Both the position numbers and the translations under genes were made by a program. Of a DNA stretch of 64,000 nucleotides, positions 58,144-64,000 are shown piece after piece. Source of the DNA: Semisulcospira habei (taxonomy: Eukaryota > Mollusca > Gastropoda > Semisulcospiridae); assembly GCA_036245525.1 (NCBI GenBank), contig BTPG01000002.1, positions 168,746,625 to 168,810,624 of the forward strand, written 5' to 3'. The notes beneath the pieces are model-generated. The model saw only the letters and a program-made list of their open reading frames with translations, was not told the origin of the DNA and did not search any database. Each line of letters starts with the position of its first letter. The first letter of the stretch is position 1.

Positions 58144-59474
58144 TATATAATGGGTAGACCTTCGAAACCGATGATGTCGTCATTGTGCATGACTTCTATT
58201 TGTGGGTGCGGGTGTGGCTGGCCAAGCCAATCCTGGAGCCACACCTGCGAGGGCAATAGGGGCACTGGAACGTAGCTGTGGGGAGAGTCGACGCTGTCTT
58301 TCTGCAAGCTCTGGCACTGGTGATCCGTTCGCGCCGATTGTGTTCAAAGAGCGTGCAGGCTTTCCTGGTGGCGGCACGCCAGCCAGATCTGTCTTGTGCT
58401 TGTGCTTCAAGTTCCTTTACCGGGAAGACGCAGTGCTTGAGGCTGTCTCTTAAGCAGTCTTTGTTTTGTTTCTTTGGCCGTCCTTGCTTCCTGTGGCCTT
58501 TTGAGAGTGCACCATACAGGAGTTGGCGTGGCATGCGAGAATCATCCATGCGTATGACATGACCTGTCCAGCGGAGTTGTGACTTTAAGATCAAGGCTTC
58601 AACACTCATTAGGCCAGCATTGTCCAGGACTTCCAGGTTTGTCACCTTGTCTTGCCATTTGATGCCCATGAGTGAGCGCAGGGATCTCATGTGGAAATGT
58701 TCAAGCTGGTTGAGGTGCTTTCTGTACAGCGTCCATGACTCACAGCCGTAGAGGAGGCTGGGAAGAACTACTGCCTTGTAGATTTTGATCTTGGTGGAAA
58801 GCTTGACGTGTTATTCAACACACGAGTGCGCAGGCGACCCAGGGCTTGGATGGCTTTGCTGATGCGAGCTGCGATTTCCTTGTCGATAGTACCATCAGAA
58901 GAGATGATGCTCCCAAGGTACCTGAACTGGTCGACAGTCTTCAGCTCGGTGCCTTCGATGTACACTTTGGGTGGGGGGGCTCTTGTGCCTGGGGCCGGTT
59001 GGTGCAGGACCTGTTGTACGCACTCTTACTACTTAAACAGGTGAGCGTCCATGGTTTTGCTGTGATGAGCAGTTTCTGTCGACACTTTTTGCTGTATGTG
59101 CGACCTCATGACACCAGATTAAACACTCACAGCAGATCTTGAAGGTTTGTTCGGAGTTCCCGACAAAACTTCATTTTTGAGGAATGCATATTTTAACAAG
59201 ATCTGAGCATTCATTGACTATGTGATTTTTTCTTGCCTTTTGAGAGTCTGTGACGTTTCTTTAAGACATGTGCGCATTTAGCTGAGATTTTTATCTATTT
59301 ACTCTGTCTAAGACTTGCTTTTAGTCGGCTGACCAGATTTTCCCACCGCCGTGATGGCCTAGTCGCCTGCTCGGCGTAAACCAAATAACTATAACTACTA
59401 CCGGTCTTGCTGAGACTGATGGGAGGCAAACGTCGAGGCTTCTGAGAATTGTTGACGATGGCGGAGGTCAGACC

Positions 59475-59566
<92 letters not shown>

Positions 59567-62500
59567 TTAAAATGTGAAGAAAGAATCCACATATGCCACA
59601 TAGTTTAGGAGGAGTTTACACTTGTATTCTTTCCACACATTTTTCACATTTTTAAGTATTTCACTGCTGCTTGAACAACTGGAATAGTTTACATGTGAAA
59701 TTCTGTTTCAGATTTTTGTCTGGTCACCAGCCAGACCAGTATCGTAGGTGCGTGGCCCTGCATTTCCAGTCTCAGGAGTACCACATACATGACTGTATTG
59801 GCTACAAGAGCAGACCACTGTGCAAGGCAAACAAAGGTTCAACAATACTGCGAAATTATTTTGTTTATTCATTGATTACCAGAGCACAACAAACAGTACG
59901 ATGATTCCTGCAGGAATCATCACAACAAAAACAACATTACCAGCACCCAAAGGGTTAAGATATGTCATTTGTGCCGCTTTTGCCGTGAATTTTCTCATTA
60001 ATCCCCAAGGTTGAATTTCTCCAGTTTTTTTTAGGTCTCGCCTAACAACTGTGTCCCAGTTGCAGGAGATGAATTAACCATTATAGTTCAAGGGCAGTGC
60101 CAGATTAGCTTGGCGCCAAGCTAATCTGGCACTATCGTAATTACCCTATATGTACTACCACTTTTTACATGCACATTTTCAGATTTTTCAGCCCTGGTCG
60201 AATATTTAGGAATTTTGAAAAATTTGATTGCCTGCAGAGGTGGTGTGGTCGAAAATTTGAAACACTAATGTTACCTTGCCAATCGACCCGGGTGTTTTTT
60301 TTTTTTTTTATTATTATTATTTTTACCTTGTTCAAGTTGAAACACCAAAAGCTGTTATTCAATCCAAAATGGGAGTACCCACATGGTGAGAGTTCACGCA
60401 AAAATGTGTTAAATCAGATCCCGATTTTAGTGGTTAAATCATTGTTTATATACCCACAGACAATTTAAAATAAATTAGGCCCAAATGTGATGATCACCTC
60501 TTATTCTTACTGTTTTCTTGAAATATGCATAGTTTAAAAAGTTATCTGCAAAACATAGGTTATAGAATATCACATCGTGTGGGGGCCACCCTGCCTCTGT
60601 GGAAAATCAACACAGCCATGAACCCATCTTCACCTGCCACACACACCCTACCCCCCTCCTCTCCCCTCCCCAATCCTCCCCCTCTCCCCTCCCCCACCCC
60701 CAACCACTTGAGCTCTTGGCACAGAGACTCTACAGGCGAACTGCCCATCATCTCCATGAATCATAGATTATCATGTGCCTTTTTAAAGTGCAGGGGCTCA
60801 TAGGAGCTCAATGTCTCACTGGCTCTGTGTTATGCTCGATTACCTGGCATGTTTGGGTATAGGGAGGTACTTGTAACTGATCACTGTGCATCTGACCTAA
60901 TTTTAAGATTTTCATCCTAAGCATTGTATAGAACTGTACCATTCAGAATCAGGACTGCGACTCAGTGCTTAGAACACGGTTGTAAGAACACAGTGATTCA
61001 CATTATGCTTTCCCTTGTCAACCACGCTGTCATGAAACGAGCAAGCAGCTTTAACCTGGCTCAGTCAGATAGTACAGACCACGTGTACTCAACAATGCAG
61101 ATGTACCTGATGCAAAGCATGAAACAGAATCATGGGGTACAGCCACAGCATCTACATGACATACAAATGAGATAATGACCCTCAGATCATACATTTTCAT
61201 GAGTTCGCTCACCCTGTGAGCACATTTAAGCATCTTTGCCTCCTGCAAGATGTTAGGCGTTTTGATGCAGAAGTTTTCCACGTGGTGTCGGCTAAGGTAG
61301 AAACTTAGGTTATGTTGCGGTAAATACGCCAAAATTGCCTTTCGCTTTTTTCCCTTCTTGTAAACTAAGTGACTTTTAAAAACTTTTGTGTCGCAAAATT
61401 TTACCAGGTGGTGGTCGAATATTTAGGGCATGGTTCTGAAGTGCTGGTCGAATATTTGCAAGTTTTTATTTTGCTGAAAAATTGTTTAACAAAAAAAAGA
61501 AGCTTGTGGCCGGTAGAATATTTAGGGCGGTTGAATATTTAGGCTAATTGCAGTATCTTTGAATTATCACGATCTGTCCATCTCCTACTGTAGCGTGTCA
61601 GGGCTGAATGGTTTATATCAATTTGTTTTAAGTAAAGCACGATTTTGGTGTTAGCCAATGATGTCTTCATGTCCGCAATTTAGTGCTGTCCCCCAGTTCT
61701 CTGTTTTTGCCACAAAATATGTATACATTTACTTTAAATTGCTCACTGTGAATGTAGCATTTTGGCACAAGAATTGCTTCATTAACTCTTATTATTCGGA
61801 ATACACCAGTGTGTGAAATAAGTTTGACTAAAATAGTTCAAGGGTGGTGCCAGAATAGCTTGGCGCCTCTAGTCTAGGCGCCAAGCTATTCTGGCACCAC
61901 CCTTGAACTAAAGCTGTTGGCCTGTATCCTTATCTGGAAGTAATATAATGTAGCTTGCTTAAGGCAGTGTACAAAGTTGAAGCTTTTAGCCTCAGCATGA
62001 TATGGGTTAACTTATGAAGTCTGAATGTCGTAAAATGAAAGACTTTTCTGCTCCTCTTCTTCTATTAGAAGATTTTTTTTCCGTTACACACAAGGGGCAG
62101 TAGAAAATTCTGTTTTCGTGTACCTACTCACACGGATTGTGAAAAGAAGGGTAGAAAAAACAAGATAAGATTAACTCATTCAGCCCAGCGCACTTATTTC
62201 CCAAAATTTTACAGGCATCATCCAACGACTATGAACCTTTTGCAGGAGATGGATCGACCATCATAATTCAAGAGGAGTGCCAGGTTAGCTTGGCGCTGAC
62301 AGGCGCCAAGCTAATCTGGCACTACCCTTGAACTATCATGGTTGACCCATCTCCTGCTGTAGTGCATCAGGGCTGAATGGGTTAATAACCCATTGGCAAT
62401 CCAAGCCAACCGTGGAGTAGCTGGATCACTTTAATTCATGGGAAGTTATGTGTGAGTTTTCTATTTGTGTTTTTTCTTTTGGTTGTTTGGTGGTGGTTGT

Positions 62501-63347
62501 TGTTTCTTTACTTACTTACTTACGCCTGTCACCCCTACCCGGGTATAGGCCGTCGACGAGAGACCTCCAGCAACTCCTGTCCTGTGCTTCTCCTTCGATT
62601 CTACTCCAGGTGGTTCCCAGTCTCTTGATGTCTGCTTGGAGGTCTCGACGCCAGGAGTTTCTCGGCCTACCTCTTTTCCTCTTTCCCTGGGGGTTCCATG
62701 ACAATGCCTGCCTAGTGATAATGTTGTTTCTTTGTAACTTTGTTATTTTTGTTTATTTTAACAGGAAGGCAGACACCACTTTTTGCTGTGCCACAAGAAT
62801 CAGATGATGGTAAGTGTGATGTATCTCTGGTGTTTATAAATATTATTATAAATATTATTTATAAAAATGTTTACTATGATATAATTCAGGTATATTTATG
62901 TGTACCGGTACTTTTGCAGTAAAGCTCAACTTCAGTAACTAACAGTATTTCCCTTTTTCTACAGACAATGACACACCCACCAATCACCTTTTGGCCATCG
63001 GTGTGTCTATGGGCATTTTGGTCATCCTCATTATTATCATCATCATCATCTTGTGTCGTCACTTGAGGGCAAAGCGTGCAGCAGAATACCGCCAACCTAA
63101 GAACCAGAGGGAGTCTAGGAACATGGATGCTCCCACCTCCCTGAATGTGGTGGATTCGGTCATGGATGTGTCAAATGTACCTGGCAGCCGCCTGCGGGAC
63201 GGGGGAAGTGCTAGCCACCCCACTTCTCCAGTTGATCCCGCTCCACCGTTTCATCCTGCAAACATCCCACCCCCATCATCCCAAATGATGGCACCACCAT
63301 CATATGAGGATGCTGTTAAGGACCCAACATGGGCTTCATACTTATGA
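34201..63347 (+). CDS. CUB / C-type lectin transmembrane receptor-like protein, 8 coding exons
   Basis: Eight exons with matching phases give a predicted 429-residue type I membrane protein. Residues 1-22 form a signal peptide. A CUB domain with its four cysteines covers about 31-157. A C-type lectin domain covers about 160-285, with six canonical cysteines (about 162, 175, 192, 259, 274, 283), the WIGL core (222-225) and a QPD motif (252-254). QPD in lectins usually means galactose-type, calcium-dependent sugar binding, but the second calcium-site motif WND reads IHD here. One membrane helix (about 311-333) and a basic stop-transfer stretch precede a Pro/Ser-rich tail ending with PPSY (413-416), a possible ligand for WW-domain E3 ligases. 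A role in recognition or adhesion is inferred. I know no named orthologue. Confidence 0.82.
34265..35436. other. Intron with family D MITE and G-run
   Basis: A family D hairpin lies at 34339-34452 (arms CCAGCCACTAAG and CAGTGGCTAGTGCAGG). A G-rich run is at 35226-35242. The acceptor is CTCCTCATATGCAG. Confidence 0.6.
35437..35685 (+). CDS. Coding exon 2: CUB domain, first part
   Basis: It encodes [17 protein letters not shown] and onward, with [18 protein letters not shown] and [13 protein letters not shown], giving cysteines 1-3 of the CUB fold. The donor is GATG|GTGAGC. Length 249 nt, phase 1 to phase 1. Confidence 0.86.
35718..35850. mobile_element. Palindromic MITE, family B (degenerate)
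   Basis: GACCGTGATAGTTCAAGGGT faces CACCCATGAACTATCATGGT around a GCGCC centre, 35 bp after the CUB exon donor. Confidence 0.68.
35851..36270. other. Intronic sequence, nothing recognised
   Basis: A/T-rich. No repeat or gene signal was seen before the AT array. Confidence 0.4.
36274..36372. repeat. (TA)n microsatellite
   Basis: About 45 TA dinucleotides with a few interruptions at the start, followed by the ACTTAAAATGTGAAGAAAGG phrase of foldback repeat P. Confidence 0.93.
36373..37261. repeat. Foldback repeat P, long copy with nested palindromes and two hammerhead-like cores
   Basis: The left arm from GAAGAAAGGATCCACAAACA through CACACGTAAATTATGTTTTG (reversed) pairs with the right arm ending CTACGTGGTGTTTGTG. 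Within the loop a second palindrome is built of AGGAATGACGTACTTGAATT units (three occurrences, 36631-36780). Each arm holds CTGAAGA, a 6-bp stem (GCCCTC/GAGGGC) and GAAA: + strand 37181-37209 and - strand 36447-36474. The right end is cut by the LTR element at 37262 and continues at 40385. Confidence 0.75.
37262..37725 (-). repeat. LTR (3' LTR in element orientation)
   Basis: 464 bp; reads TGTGGTGGGGCGGATTACAA to CACAGCTCGTCACA on the + strand. No difference from 39917-40380 was seen. Confidence 0.92.
37726..38925 (-). other. Internal non-coding part of the LTR element
   Basis: This stretch should hold pol but contains only stop-rich A-rich sequence. The 77-codon minus ORF at 38489-38722 shows no domain. 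The polypurine tract lies at its left edge (37726-37745). Confidence 0.65.
38926..39789 (-). CDS. Gag protein of the LTR retrotransposon, CCHC zinc knuckle
   Basis: This 287-residue intact ORF has a helical capsid-like region (for example [18 protein letters not shown] and [18 protein letters not shown]), an acidic/Pro-rich linker and one zinc knuckle [14 protein letters not shown] (CX2CX4HX4C), followed by a Pro-rich end. Gag packages the element RNA into particles. It starts about 130 bp inside the 5' LTR. With no pol gene in the element, replication would need enzymes from a related copy elsewhere. Confidence 0.85.
   Translation of the reverse strand: MATMYPPASEYPLASNAIFVGPHSTGGQVISLPALPTFEGLRYEGCPVEVFIEEAERKIACLKALYGQKLGQLELAEWVALALEGRALKKFKRWVEHVPDEDYTAESILSFLRDHFLGYQRIPGSTQEPPAVHQSEGQAPSSAPVTEEEDGDWVVLYTQEEVTVPVSPTPPQCPPVRETVDPVVQDAEVQVEPVQLQQSPQEARPTLVCWACNENGHRRANCPNGQRRQEFQRHTGFPTPPPGMGLSLPPSFLFHLMTMVQWCWQMMTMYCTAVLTMCAGFGVSCQV
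39917..40380 (-). repeat. LTR (5' LTR in element orientation)
   Basis: 464 bp, same sequence as 37262-37725. Confidence 0.92.
40385..40467. repeat. Foldback repeat P, continuation after the LTR element
   Basis: GATCCTTTCTTCACATTTTA to CTTGGACTGGTTTTA matches 31641-31725 and leads into the next AT array. Confidence 0.75.
40468..40559. repeat. (TA)n microsatellite
   Basis: About 45 TA dinucleotides with one phase shift. Confidence 0.95.
40560..42954. other. Intronic sequence with half MITEs, no gene
   Basis: A short hairpin AGAGGCATAGATTTTCATGG lies at 40908-40952. A right half of a family C MITE runs from GGGGGCTCATGAGGATCTAT (about 41163) to GGGGGGTTAA (41232). A C-run is at 42207-42227. 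The rest is A/T-rich intron sequence without recognisable features. Confidence 0.5.
42955..43136. mobile_element. Palindromic MITE, family B
   Basis: The hairpin AAGTCAAGGGTAGTGCCAGG faces TCTGGCACTACCCTTGAATT, with GGAGATGGATTG and GATCCGTCTCCTGC outside. It lies 35 bp before the next exon. Confidence 0.72.
43172..43330 (+). CDS. Coding exon 3: CUB domain, second part
   Basis: The acceptor TTTTTTTTATAG precedes the exon, which encodes [19 protein letters not shown] (fourth CUB cysteine) to [10 protein letters not shown], the usual CUB end strand. The donor is TTTA|GTAAGC. 159 nt, phase 1 to phase 1. Confidence 0.87.
43404..43451. mobile_element. Left part of a family B MITE split by the RTE-like LINE
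   Basis: TTAACCCTTTTAGCCCCAAG to TTTGGAGGTGTT. The MITE continues at 55248 after the LINE; TTTGGAGGTGTT is the duplicated target. Confidence 0.78.
43460..45417 (-). pseudogene. RTE-like LINE reverse transcriptase and C-terminal region, frameshifted
   Basis: Reading down the minus strand: [19 protein letters not shown] follows the insertion point; then [84 protein letters not shown] (first catalytic Asp), [27 protein letters not shown] (active-site box), [18 protein letters not shown] and the C-terminal [20 protein letters not shown]. These lie in different frames separated by at least three frameshifts (near 44990, 44480 and 43960). Confidence 0.84.
45430..45466. repeat. (TAA)n, 3' tail of the 2A LINE
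   Basis: About 12 TAA units, (ATT)n in element orientation, directly after the target duplication. Confidence 0.9.
45640..49300 (-). pseudogene. LINE ORF2: endonuclease and reverse transcriptase, lightly damaged
   Basis: The endonuclease starts with [20 protein letters not shown], then AFSEIW (catalytic Glu), [14 protein letters not shown] and [10 protein letters not shown]. Reverse transcriptase motifs are [88 protein letters not shown] and [11 protein letters not shown] (active site). Lesions: a 14-bp tandem duplication (CTGATCTTTAGAAA, near 48929-48955), a 168-bp insertion at 48605-48772, and frameshifts near 48335, 47855 and 46610. Few lesions suggest recent loss of function. Confidence 0.84.
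48605..48772 (-). mobile_element. 168-bp non-coding insertion in LINE ORF2
   Basis: A 13-bp duplication CAGCTCAGGGTGA (48592-48604 and 48773-48785) flanks it. The unit contains a 22-bp inverted repeat GTACAACAAACCAAGGGG... / ...CCCCTTGGTTTGTTGTAC (48647 and 48752). It interrupts the endonuclease at a position encoding HPEL, which is read on both sides. SINE or small foldback; class uncertain. Confidence 0.75.
49413..50258 (-). CDS. LINE ORF1: signal-anchor plus 2A peptide, coiled coil, L1 ORF1-like domain
   Basis: This 281-residue intact protein has a hydrophobic stretch at residues 21-34 ([14 protein letters not shown]), immediately followed by GDVEANPGP (37-45), which fits the 2A ribosome-skipping consensus D(V/I)ExNPGP; separation would fall between Gly44 and Pro45. 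A coiled coil (about 80-135) comes next, then an RRM-like/C-terminal region with [20 protein letters not shown] and [11 protein letters not shown], as in L1-type nucleic-acid-binding ORF1 proteins. ORF1 binds element RNA and acts as a chaperone. In other LINEs 2A sequences can also act as signal sequences; that is known for sea urchin proteins, and only inferred here. Confidence 0.87.
   Translation of the reverse strand: MARKAQRKAALRYRTVSVSGPVAVILVFLVGFLLRCGDVEANPGPPKRQTLLTCQGNQDNQSPGGEANAVSEPTIADVFKMLNVMDKKMDSMKATMQEQMDKIQSDFTAVMKENKELKEKVTQLEDKLDDLEGRSRRKNLIFHGIPHPQGRSETWADCEKAVKSMLKDEMGIEEEIKVERAHRLKGGKAPHPIIVCFNKYKDKERILFERRTLKENKSQVYISEDFTPRVRDVRRKLLPFLKEAKQAGKKAFLRFDSLVVEGKTHAYDAATQRPVERRGQK
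50463..51640 (-). pseudogene. RTE-like LINE endonuclease, interrupted by a SINE-like unit
   Basis: The minus strand starts [20 protein letters not shown] (ATG at 51556), then [17 protein letters not shown] (catalytic Glu), a break at the SINE-like insertion, [40 protein letters not shown] and the [15 protein letters not shown] end box. The endonuclease nicks target DNA to prime reverse transcription. The frame is broken near 51290 and by a TAG near 51255; after GFKKHH it meets the inserted 2A LINE. Confidence 0.83.
51089..51213 (+). mobile_element. SINE-like 125-bp insertion
   Basis: It is flanked by CTTCCTCGTCAC at 51077-51088 and 51214-51225. The right end has a short tetranucleotide tail (CAATCAATCAAT) after GTCGGGACGTTAAGCAATG. 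No tRNA-like A and B boxes are visible, so only the 3' part of a SINE may be present. Confidence 0.68.
51712..54629. mobile_element. TIR-bounded non-coding element with a 20-bp motif repeated about every 176 bp
   Basis: Terminal inverted repeats of about 29 bp (GGTCAAGAGTACGACTGGGT... and ...CACCCAGTCATACTCTTGACC) are flanked by AGCT on both sides; the related empty site at about 55027-55034 (GTAGCTATTT) supports a 4-bp AGCT duplication. Inside there is no credible ORF. A motif close to TTTGAACATAACTTTACACC recurs at about 51888, 52058, 52419, 52591, 52787, 52959, 53130, 53297, 53485, 53666, 53846, 54016, and reversed near 54220; a worn copy lies near 52229. Extra reverse half-copies sit near 53158, 53340 and 53521. 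Spacing is 167-199 bp. Sequence between motifs is A/T-rich and much less conserved. I know no matching superfamily. Confidence 0.8.
54634..55235 (-). repeat. Tandemly repeated 5' region of the RTE-like LINE
   Basis: Segment A (55030-55235) and A' (54634-54835) share TTTGCAGGGTGG, GACCAGGGGTTTTCTGTCGG and CAACGCCATATGGTCCCAGC. Segment B (54836-55029) matches the start of the ORF region at 51525-51713. The order A-B-A'-B' is a tandem duplication of about 400 bp that includes the start of the endonuclease ORF. Confidence 0.75.
55248..55327. mobile_element. Right part of the family B MITE split by the RTE-like LINE
   Basis: GCCAAGCTAATCTGGCACTA onward to GGGCTAAAGGGTTAA completes the MITE begun at 43404. 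Confidence 0.75.
55328..55757. other. Intronic sequence, nothing recognised
   Basis: A/T-rich, with a decayed hairpin fragment near 55330 (GATGGTGCCAGAATAGCATG). Confidence 0.4.
55758..56114. mobile_element. Family B MITE with a family A MITE inserted at its TTAA
   Basis: The B left part (TAACCCATTTAGCCCGACAC to GATGGATTA) is interrupted by a reverse-oriented family A unit at 55796-56019 (GCCCATATCATACTG to CGAATGATAAAGATTAA). B then resumes with TTAATTCAAGAGCATTGCC. The insertion used a TTAA inside family B. Confidence 0.72.
56115..56324. mobile_element. Palindromic TTAA MITE, family A
   Basis: TTAACCCTTATCATTCGGAA to GTATGATATGGGTTAA. The left hairpin arm is shorter than in other copies. 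Flanking sequence (CTGGTGGATAGTTG and ATGACACCTCCAAAATTTGG) is again family B, so this too is a nested insertion. Confidence 0.75.
56530..56697 (+). CDS. Coding exon 4: C-type lectin domain, first part
   Basis: It encodes [20 protein letters not shown] then [19 protein letters not shown] and EEELNFVVQ. The exon may start at 56530 (after TTCTAAG) or 56539 (after CGACAG); both keep the frame. The donor is CAAA|GTATGT. These are the first three lectin cysteines and the helix after them. Confidence 0.82.
56725..56815. mobile_element. TTAA MITE, family E
   Basis: TTAACCCGTTGGCTGTCAGC faces ACTGACTGCCAAAGGGTTA; it lies 27 bp after the lectin exon donor. Confidence 0.65.
56900..56996 (+). CDS. Coding exon 5: C-type lectin domain, WIGL core
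   Basis: The acceptor is TTTATTCTTGCAG. It encodes [20 protein letters not shown] then [15 protein letters not shown] is the hallmark strand of the C-type lectin fold. The donor is CAA|GTAAGT, phase 2. Confidence 0.87.
57087..57300. mobile_element. Palindromic TTAA MITE, family B (well preserved)
   Basis: TTAACCCTTTTGGCCCCACG to GGGGCTAAATGGGTTAA. The hairpin GACCATGATAATTCAAGGGT and its complement is centred near 57213. It shares its right TTAA with a family E fragment (57297-57350). Confidence 0.8.
57595..57652. repeat. Short hairpin, family C core
   Basis: ATAGATTGTCATGAGCCCTT faces AAGGCTCATGACAGTCTATG. Confidence 0.65.
57833..58045. mobile_element. TTAA MITE, family C (full copy)
   Basis: TTAACCCCTTCACTGCTAGT to CTCAGCAGTCAAGGGGTTAA. 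The internal hairpin GAGGCATAGATCTTCATGAT faces CTCATGAGGATCTACAATGC. Confidence 0.75.
58087..58139. repeat. (CA)n microsatellite
   Basis: About 26 CA units, next to the 3' end of the minus-strand LINE fragment, so it may be that element's tail. Confidence 0.9.
58150..59040 (-). pseudogene. 5'-truncated LINE fragment, reverse transcriptase C-terminus and C2H2 finger
   Basis: Minus-strand phrases run parallel to the intact LINE at 6039-9266: [81 protein letters not shown] and the final finger [20 protein letters not shown]. One frameshift lies near 58765-58800. It belongs to a related family, not the same one, since identity is moderate. Confidence 0.83.
59041..59475. other. Intronic sequence, nothing recognised
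   Basis: No repeat or gene recognised before the AT array. Confidence 0.4.
59476..59565. repeat. (AT)n microsatellite with adjoining foldback repeat P fragment
   Basis: About 45 AT units followed by ACTTAAAATGTGAAGAAAGA and TAGTTTAGGAGGAGTTTACA (to about 59675), the left arm of repeat P. Confidence 0.9.
59712..59836 (+). CDS. Coding exon 6: C-type lectin domain, end, with QPD motif
   Basis: The acceptor is TTCTGTTTCAG. It encodes [18 protein letters not shown] then [20 protein letters not shown]. It contains the QPD motif and the last three lectin cysteines. The donor AAAG|GTTCAA at 59836/59837 is weak. Read-through would add about 22 residues and stop at 59902-59904, before the membrane exon. 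Confidence 0.82.
59890..59958. mobile_element. TTAA MITE fragment, family E
   Basis: A short GATTCCTGCAGGAATC palindrome and the closing CACCCAAAGGGTTAA. Confidence 0.5.
60030..60140. mobile_element. Palindromic MITE, family B (right end lost)
   Basis: CAGTTGCAGGAGATGAATTA, then the GTTCAAGGGCAGTGCCAGAT hairpin whose right arm breaks off after AATCTGGCACTA at about 60133. The missing tail (CTTTGAATTATCACGATCTG) appears near 61557, so a 1.4 kb insertion may lie between. Confidence 0.6.
60141..61781. other. Intronic sequence, possibly an insertion inside a MITE
   Basis: Near both ends the phrase GGTCGAATATTTAGG recurs (about 60197, 61412, 61437 and, variant, 61509-61545), which suggests terminal repeats of an unclassified element between about 60139 and 61556. 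A C-rich run is at 60648-60705. No coding sequence is supported. Confidence 0.45.
61782..62010. mobile_element. Palindromic TTAA MITE, family A
   Basis: TTAACTCTTATTATTCGGAA to GCATGATATGGGTTAA, with GTTCAAGGGTGGTGCCAGAA hairpin arms centred near 61872. Confidence 0.78.
62171..62385. mobile_element. Palindromic TTAA MITE, family B
   Basis: TTAACTCATTCAGCCCAGCG to GGCTGAATGGGTTAA, hairpin centred near 62300. Confidence 0.77.
62510..62721 (-). mobile_element. 3' fragment of an RTE-like LINE with target duplication
   Basis: TGTTGTTTCTTT flanks it at 62498-62509 and 62722-62733. It is 212 bp and encodes [20 protein letters not shown] at its end, like the LINE at 43452. Its tail is a short (AAGT)n, seen as ACTTACTTACTTAC on the + strand. 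Severe 5' truncation. It lies 30 bp before an exon acceptor. Confidence 0.87.
62765..62809 (+). CDS. Coding exon 7: extracellular linker
   Basis: The acceptor is GTTTATTTTAACAG. It encodes [15 protein letters not shown], a 15-codon linker. The donor is GATG|GTAAGT. 45 nt, phase 1 to phase 1. Confidence 0.72.
62965..63347 (+). CDS. Coding exon 8: membrane helix and PPSY tail
   Basis: The acceptor is CCCTTTTTCTACAG. It encodes DNDTPTNH, the helix [20 protein letters not shown], a basic stop-transfer CRHLRAKR, and a Pro/Ser-rich tail ending [17 protein letters not shown] before TGA at 63345-63347. PPxY motifs bind WW domains of Nedd4-type ligases; that is family knowledge, not shown here. Confidence 0.86.
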
Positions 63348-64000
63348 GCAAATCAAATCGCAGCTGTCATGAACTCACTCTGAACACATTCTTAGATTAT
63401 CATTTTTCATCTTTAAAAATGAATGACGTCGACCTGGAAAATCTATCGTGCTGACTATAGGATCAGCTTGAAACACATAATCATGTATTTGTCATGTACA
63501 TGGTATGATTTCTTCGTTAATTCAGCCGTTTTACAGAGTGTGAATGGGCGCTCCTGAGGTCAGCCATATTGTGTTATAAACCGGGTCATTATGGACATAT
63601 TTGTAAACTGGTTACTGGTTAAGAAGAGAACTGGCCGGATGTCAATCCACAAACATTCAGTTCATGAACACAACAAACCACAGGTTAGTCCTGTTTAGAA
63701 TGGGCTTAAGTTAAAATTCCCAAATTTTGTAGTTCTCCTGTTAAAACTACAACCATGACAGTTCAAGGGTGATCCCAGAATAGCTTGGTGCCTGCTAATG
63801 CCAAGCTATTTACGTACCATCCTTGACCCATCATGGTCAGTCCACATCTTGTTGTATGCCAGGGCTGAAGGGTCACAACAGACTTGGAAATCATAGGCAC
63901 GTCAAAACTGCATGTGTTTTGACACAAAATGTGGATTAAAAGCCCAGAGCGTGTCATATTGATGGCAAAAATCCACTGTATTCATGAAAACGTGCAGTTT
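63348..64000 (+). other. Presumed 3' UTR and downstream, with a family B MITE
   Basis: No AATAAA was found before the window end. A family B hairpin (CATGACAGTTCAAGGGTGAT and its worn complement) lies at about 63750-63840. Confidence 0.5.

Overview
This is eukaryotic, animal DNA, most probably from a mollusc (likely a marine gastropod). Introns have GT-AG ends, the genes are intron-rich metazoan types, and most of the window is transposable elements of kinds abundant in molluscs: DIRS elements, RTE-like LINEs, a 2A-bearing LINE, palindromic TTAA MITEs and AT microsatellites. The species cannot be named from sequence alone. There is no sign of bacterial or organellar DNA.

Two host genes are visible, both on the + strand. 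(1) The last two coding exons of a GDAP1-like gene (10985-11194 and 17326-17642) encode a GST-like C-terminal domain and a tail anchor; upstream exons lie before the window. (2) A probably complete gene (promoter about 33370, coding exons 34201-63347) encodes a predicted 429-residue type I membrane protein: signal peptide, CUB domain, C-type lectin domain with a QPD motif, one transmembrane helix and a cytoplasmic tail ending in a PPSY motif. Exon phases agree across all eight coding exons.

Layout. 1-10815: a DIRS tyrosine-recombinase retrotransposon (left end off-window) holding a 5'-truncated minus-strand LINE, which itself holds a full-length plus-strand LINE with an intact 1075-codon ORF. 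Both insertions have clear target-site duplications (TSDs). 10985-17642: GDAP1-like exons, with a second DIRS copy and other repeats in the 6.1 kb intron. 17643-33370: intergenic, with MITEs, a complete third DIRS element (19237-25634), AT arrays and foldback repeats. 33370-63347: the CUB/lectin gene. Its third large intron (35686-43171) holds an LTR retrotransposon with two 464-bp LTRs that look identical and only a gag gene. Its fourth (43331-56529) is a deep nest: a MITE split by an RTE-like LINE, which is itself split by a full-length LINE with a 2A peptide, a SINE-like unit, and a 2.9 kb TIR element carrying a 20-bp motif about every 176 bp.

The most unusual signal is that periodic motif array at 51712-54629, a non-coding element unlike any family I can name. 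Next are the 2A/signal-anchor LINE, the complete DIRS terminal architecture, hammerhead-like cores in foldback repeats, and several MITE families that share TTAA junctions and, in two cases, the same hairpin core. Coordinates were counted by hand and may be off by a base or two. No database search was possible.
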